Source of the DNA: a bacterium
GTDB lineage: Bacteria > Desulfobacterota > Deferrisomatia > Deferrisomatales > BM512
Direction: 5' to 3'
Length of the DNA stretch: 6,808 nucleotides
NCBI GenBank assembly: GCA_009724975.1
Contig: SRXB01000111.1
Coordinates: forward strand, 1-6,808
Below are positions 5,601 through 6,808 of the stretch, in pieces (positions within the stretch are counted from its first letter, which is position 1; the number at the start of each line of letters is the position of its first letter). The notes beneath the pieces are model-generated. The model was not told the DNA's origin, did no database searches, and saw nothing but the letters and a program-made list of their open reading frames with translations. The position numbers and the translations under genes are program-made.

Positions 5601-6560
5601 TTACCCCTTGGCCCCTCGGCCCGCGAAAAATTTTCCCATCCAGACGCTCGTCGGCCAGTAGATCAGATCCGCCGCCAGTTCCATCAGCCGCGCAAGGCCC
5701 AGCATCGCTATCGAGGCCTCGGGCGACATCACCTTGGTCAAAAAGGGCAGAAGGACTATCTCCCTCACGCCGATTCCGGCGGGGGCGAAAACCGCCGCCA
5801 GACCCATCGCTCCGGCTATGTCGAAAGCCCCCCAGATCAGGGGGAAGAGGGAGATGGTCACGTTGGAGTCGATGGAGGCAGCCATGAGCCAGAAGGAGAC
5901 GCCGTAAGTCACCTGGGCGATGAGGACCCCCGCGATTCCCGCAACTATCGCACCCGACCCGACCTTCATCCCCTCCGCGAGGTGCGAGCGGCCCGTTATG
6001 CGCAGTATAATCCGCACCGCCAGGTTTATGCTCACGGGAAGGACCGAGAAAATAGAGAGGGCTGCGACCACGTAAACTGCTGTCTCAATCTGCGGCGGCA
6101 ACGAAAGCGCGTTTCCGGAGAGGACTATTCCCGCGAAGCCTATGATGAAGTTGGTGAATATCCAGAGGGAGACCTCCAGCACGCTGCCTATCGCCACCGC
6201 GCCGTGGGGCGCTCCCATGTGGGCGAAAAGGAGGACGCGGGCCAAAAACCCCGTGACCTTACCCGGCATGTAGCGGCCAAGCCACGAGCGGGCGTAGGCG
6301 CTGTTGCCCTCTATCCACCCGTAATCAACCTTTGCGAGCTTTCTTAACATCATGTCGAAGGCGTGGTAGGTGGCGAAGCGCGAAATGGTGGTGGCGACGA
6401 GGGCCGCAAAAAAGAGCCACCAGTCGAGGCGCAGGGCCCAAAAGGCCTTCCAGTCCAGCTCCGAGGCGTAGTCGTAGACGAGATAGCCCGTGGCGACGTA
6501 AAAAAGCCATATGAGGGCGCTAGCCCACAGGGGCATCTTTTTTTGCTCGGATGCGCTCAT
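5601..6560 (-). CDS. Lysylphosphatidylglycerol-synthase-type transmembrane protein (UPF0104, flippase-like)
   Basis: This is a 319-residue inner-membrane protein of the family that includes the flippase half of MprF and many stand-alone members of unknown substrate. After a short polar start, hydrophobic segments lie at about 11-30, 47-63, 123-146, 159-178, 204-228, 236-262 and 282-303, roughly seven to eight membrane spans. Family motifs are RSWLGRYMPGKVTGF (91-105) and APAGIGVREIVLLPFL (259-274), corresponding to the R-Y-x-P-G-K and P-G-G-x-G-x-R-E signatures. There is no C-terminal aminoacyl-transferase domain, so it is not a full MprF. Such stand-alone proteins are proposed to move lipid or lipid-linked intermediates across the membrane, but the substrate here cannot be read from sequence. 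The ATG at 6558-6560 has GAAGGA four bases upstream. It directly precedes tadA. Confidence 0.85.
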   Translation of the reverse strand: MSASEQKKMPLWASALIWLFYVATGYLVYDYASELDWKAFWALRLDWWLFFAALVATTISRFATYHAFDMMLRKLAKVDYGWIEGNSAYARSWLGRYMPGKVTGFLARVLLFAHMGAPHGAVAIGSVLEVSLWIFTNFIIGFAGIVLSGNALSLPPQIETAVYVVAALSIFSVLPVSINLAVRIILRITGRSHLAEGMKVGSGAIVAGIAGVLIAQVTYGVSFWLMAASIDSNVTISLFPLIWGAFDIAGAMGLAAVFAPAGIGVREIVLLPFLTKVMSPEASIAMLGLARLMELAADLIYWPTSVWMGKFFAGRGAKG

Positions 6561-6644
6561 GAAATCCTTCGATCAAAAGTGCGCCGCGCGCCAAATGGAC
6601 AGCGGCGAGAAAACCACGCCGAAGCCCCGCTTGTCAACACCTAC

Positions 6645-6660
6645 CGCTTTTCTAAAAGCG
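6645..6660 (-). terminator. Short hairpin over the GNAT stop codon
   Basis: CGCTTTT and AAAAGCG form a perfect inverted repeat that includes the TAG stop codon on the minus strand. With a workable four-base loop the stem is six pairs. No T-run follows, so intrinsic termination is doubtful; it is listed because it marks the boundary between the GNAT gene and the next transcription unit. Confidence 0.3.
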
Positions 6661-6808
6661 AAGGAGGAACCTCTGCTCCTTGACCTTAACCCCCCAGCTG
6701 TCGGCCACCTCCTCGCGCTGTAGCTCAAAGCCGCGCTTTTCATAGAGACTGCGGGCAGGGGAAAGACCCTCGAAGGTATTGAGATGGCAAAAGGGATAGC
6801 CTTTGGAC
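6652..6808 (-). CDS. C-terminal end of a GNAT-family acetyltransferase, 5' part outside the window
   Basis: The frame is open from the right edge to TAG at 6652-6654, giving 51 residues. It reads SKGYPFCHLNTFEGLSPARS and continues with LYEKRGFELQREEVADSWGV, ending EQRFLLRF. The segment A-R-x-L-Y-E-K-x-G-F is the classic motif B of GNAT N-acetyltransferases, and the ending S-W-G-x-x-x-x-E-Q-R resembles the C-terminus of GNAT domains that are often fused to MarR-type regulators. Whether a regulator domain is present lies beyond the window. It is followed by a 91-base gap, the longest before the membrane-protein gene, so it may be the last gene of a separate transcript. Confidence 0.75.
   Translation of the reverse strand, partial: SKGYPFCHLNTFEGLSPARSLYEKRGFELQREEVADSWGVKVKEQRFLLRF

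Noticed and set aside
5187..6347. A 386-codon open frame on the plus strand opposite tadA and the membrane protein
   Set aside because: Its translation is rich in His, Arg, Gly and Asp without any domain pattern, while the opposite strand encodes two recognisable proteins. It is a shadow frame of GC-rich codon usage.
6608..6637. Minus-strand promoter for the membrane-protein operon, with a TTGACA box at 6632-6637
   Set aside because: The -35 match is perfect, but at 17-18 bases spacing the -10 is GTTTTC or TTTTCT, a poor match, so the site cannot be supported although a promoter in this gap is likely.

Overview
The window reads as a GC-rich bacterial chromosome segment, probably from a Gram-negative bacterium. 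Supporting signs are a short, Alu-less SRP RNA, a signal-peptide-bearing parvulin foldase of SurA/PrsD type, and a dnaX-ybaB pair. A deltaproteobacterial (Desulfobacterota/Desulfuromonadota-like) source fits, but this is inference from gene style only. Every gene that can be supported lies on the minus strand, so the story reads from the right-hand end to the left.

Right end (6808 to 5601): the last 51 codons of a GNAT-type acetyltransferase, a 91-base gap, then a 319-residue polytopic membrane protein of the lysylphosphatidylglycerol-synthase transmembrane (UPF0104, flippase-like) family. Six bases after its stop codon comes tadA, the tRNA adenosine deaminase, with a GTG start.

Centre (5103 to 2789): an RNA-rich information-processing cluster. 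tadA is followed by a tRNA-Ser(CGA) gene with encoded CCA, nine bases later by the 4.5S SRP RNA gene (ffs), then dnaX (DNA polymerase III gamma/tau) and ybaB (nucleoid-associated protein). Both RNA genes are confidently identified from structure. A strong hairpin lies between the SRP RNA and the dnaX start codon.

Left part (2783 to 1): after ybaB, where recR commonly sits in other bacteria, there is instead cobO (cobalamin adenosyltransferase), five bases downstream. Next comes a 36-residue, 50% Lys/Arg small protein gene with a GTG start and a near-perfect ribosome binding site. Then come a secreted 575-residue protein with two parvulin-like segments and the start of a secreted protein with a fibronectin-III-like opening, cut by the window edge.

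The tight same-strand spacing suggests one or a few long transcripts linking tRNA maturation, protein targeting, replication, cofactor activation and envelope protein folding. I see no mobile element, CRISPR array, phage gene or defence module. Nothing here amounts to a demonstrably new multi-gene system. The best candidate for something undescribed is the small basic protein at 2057-2167.
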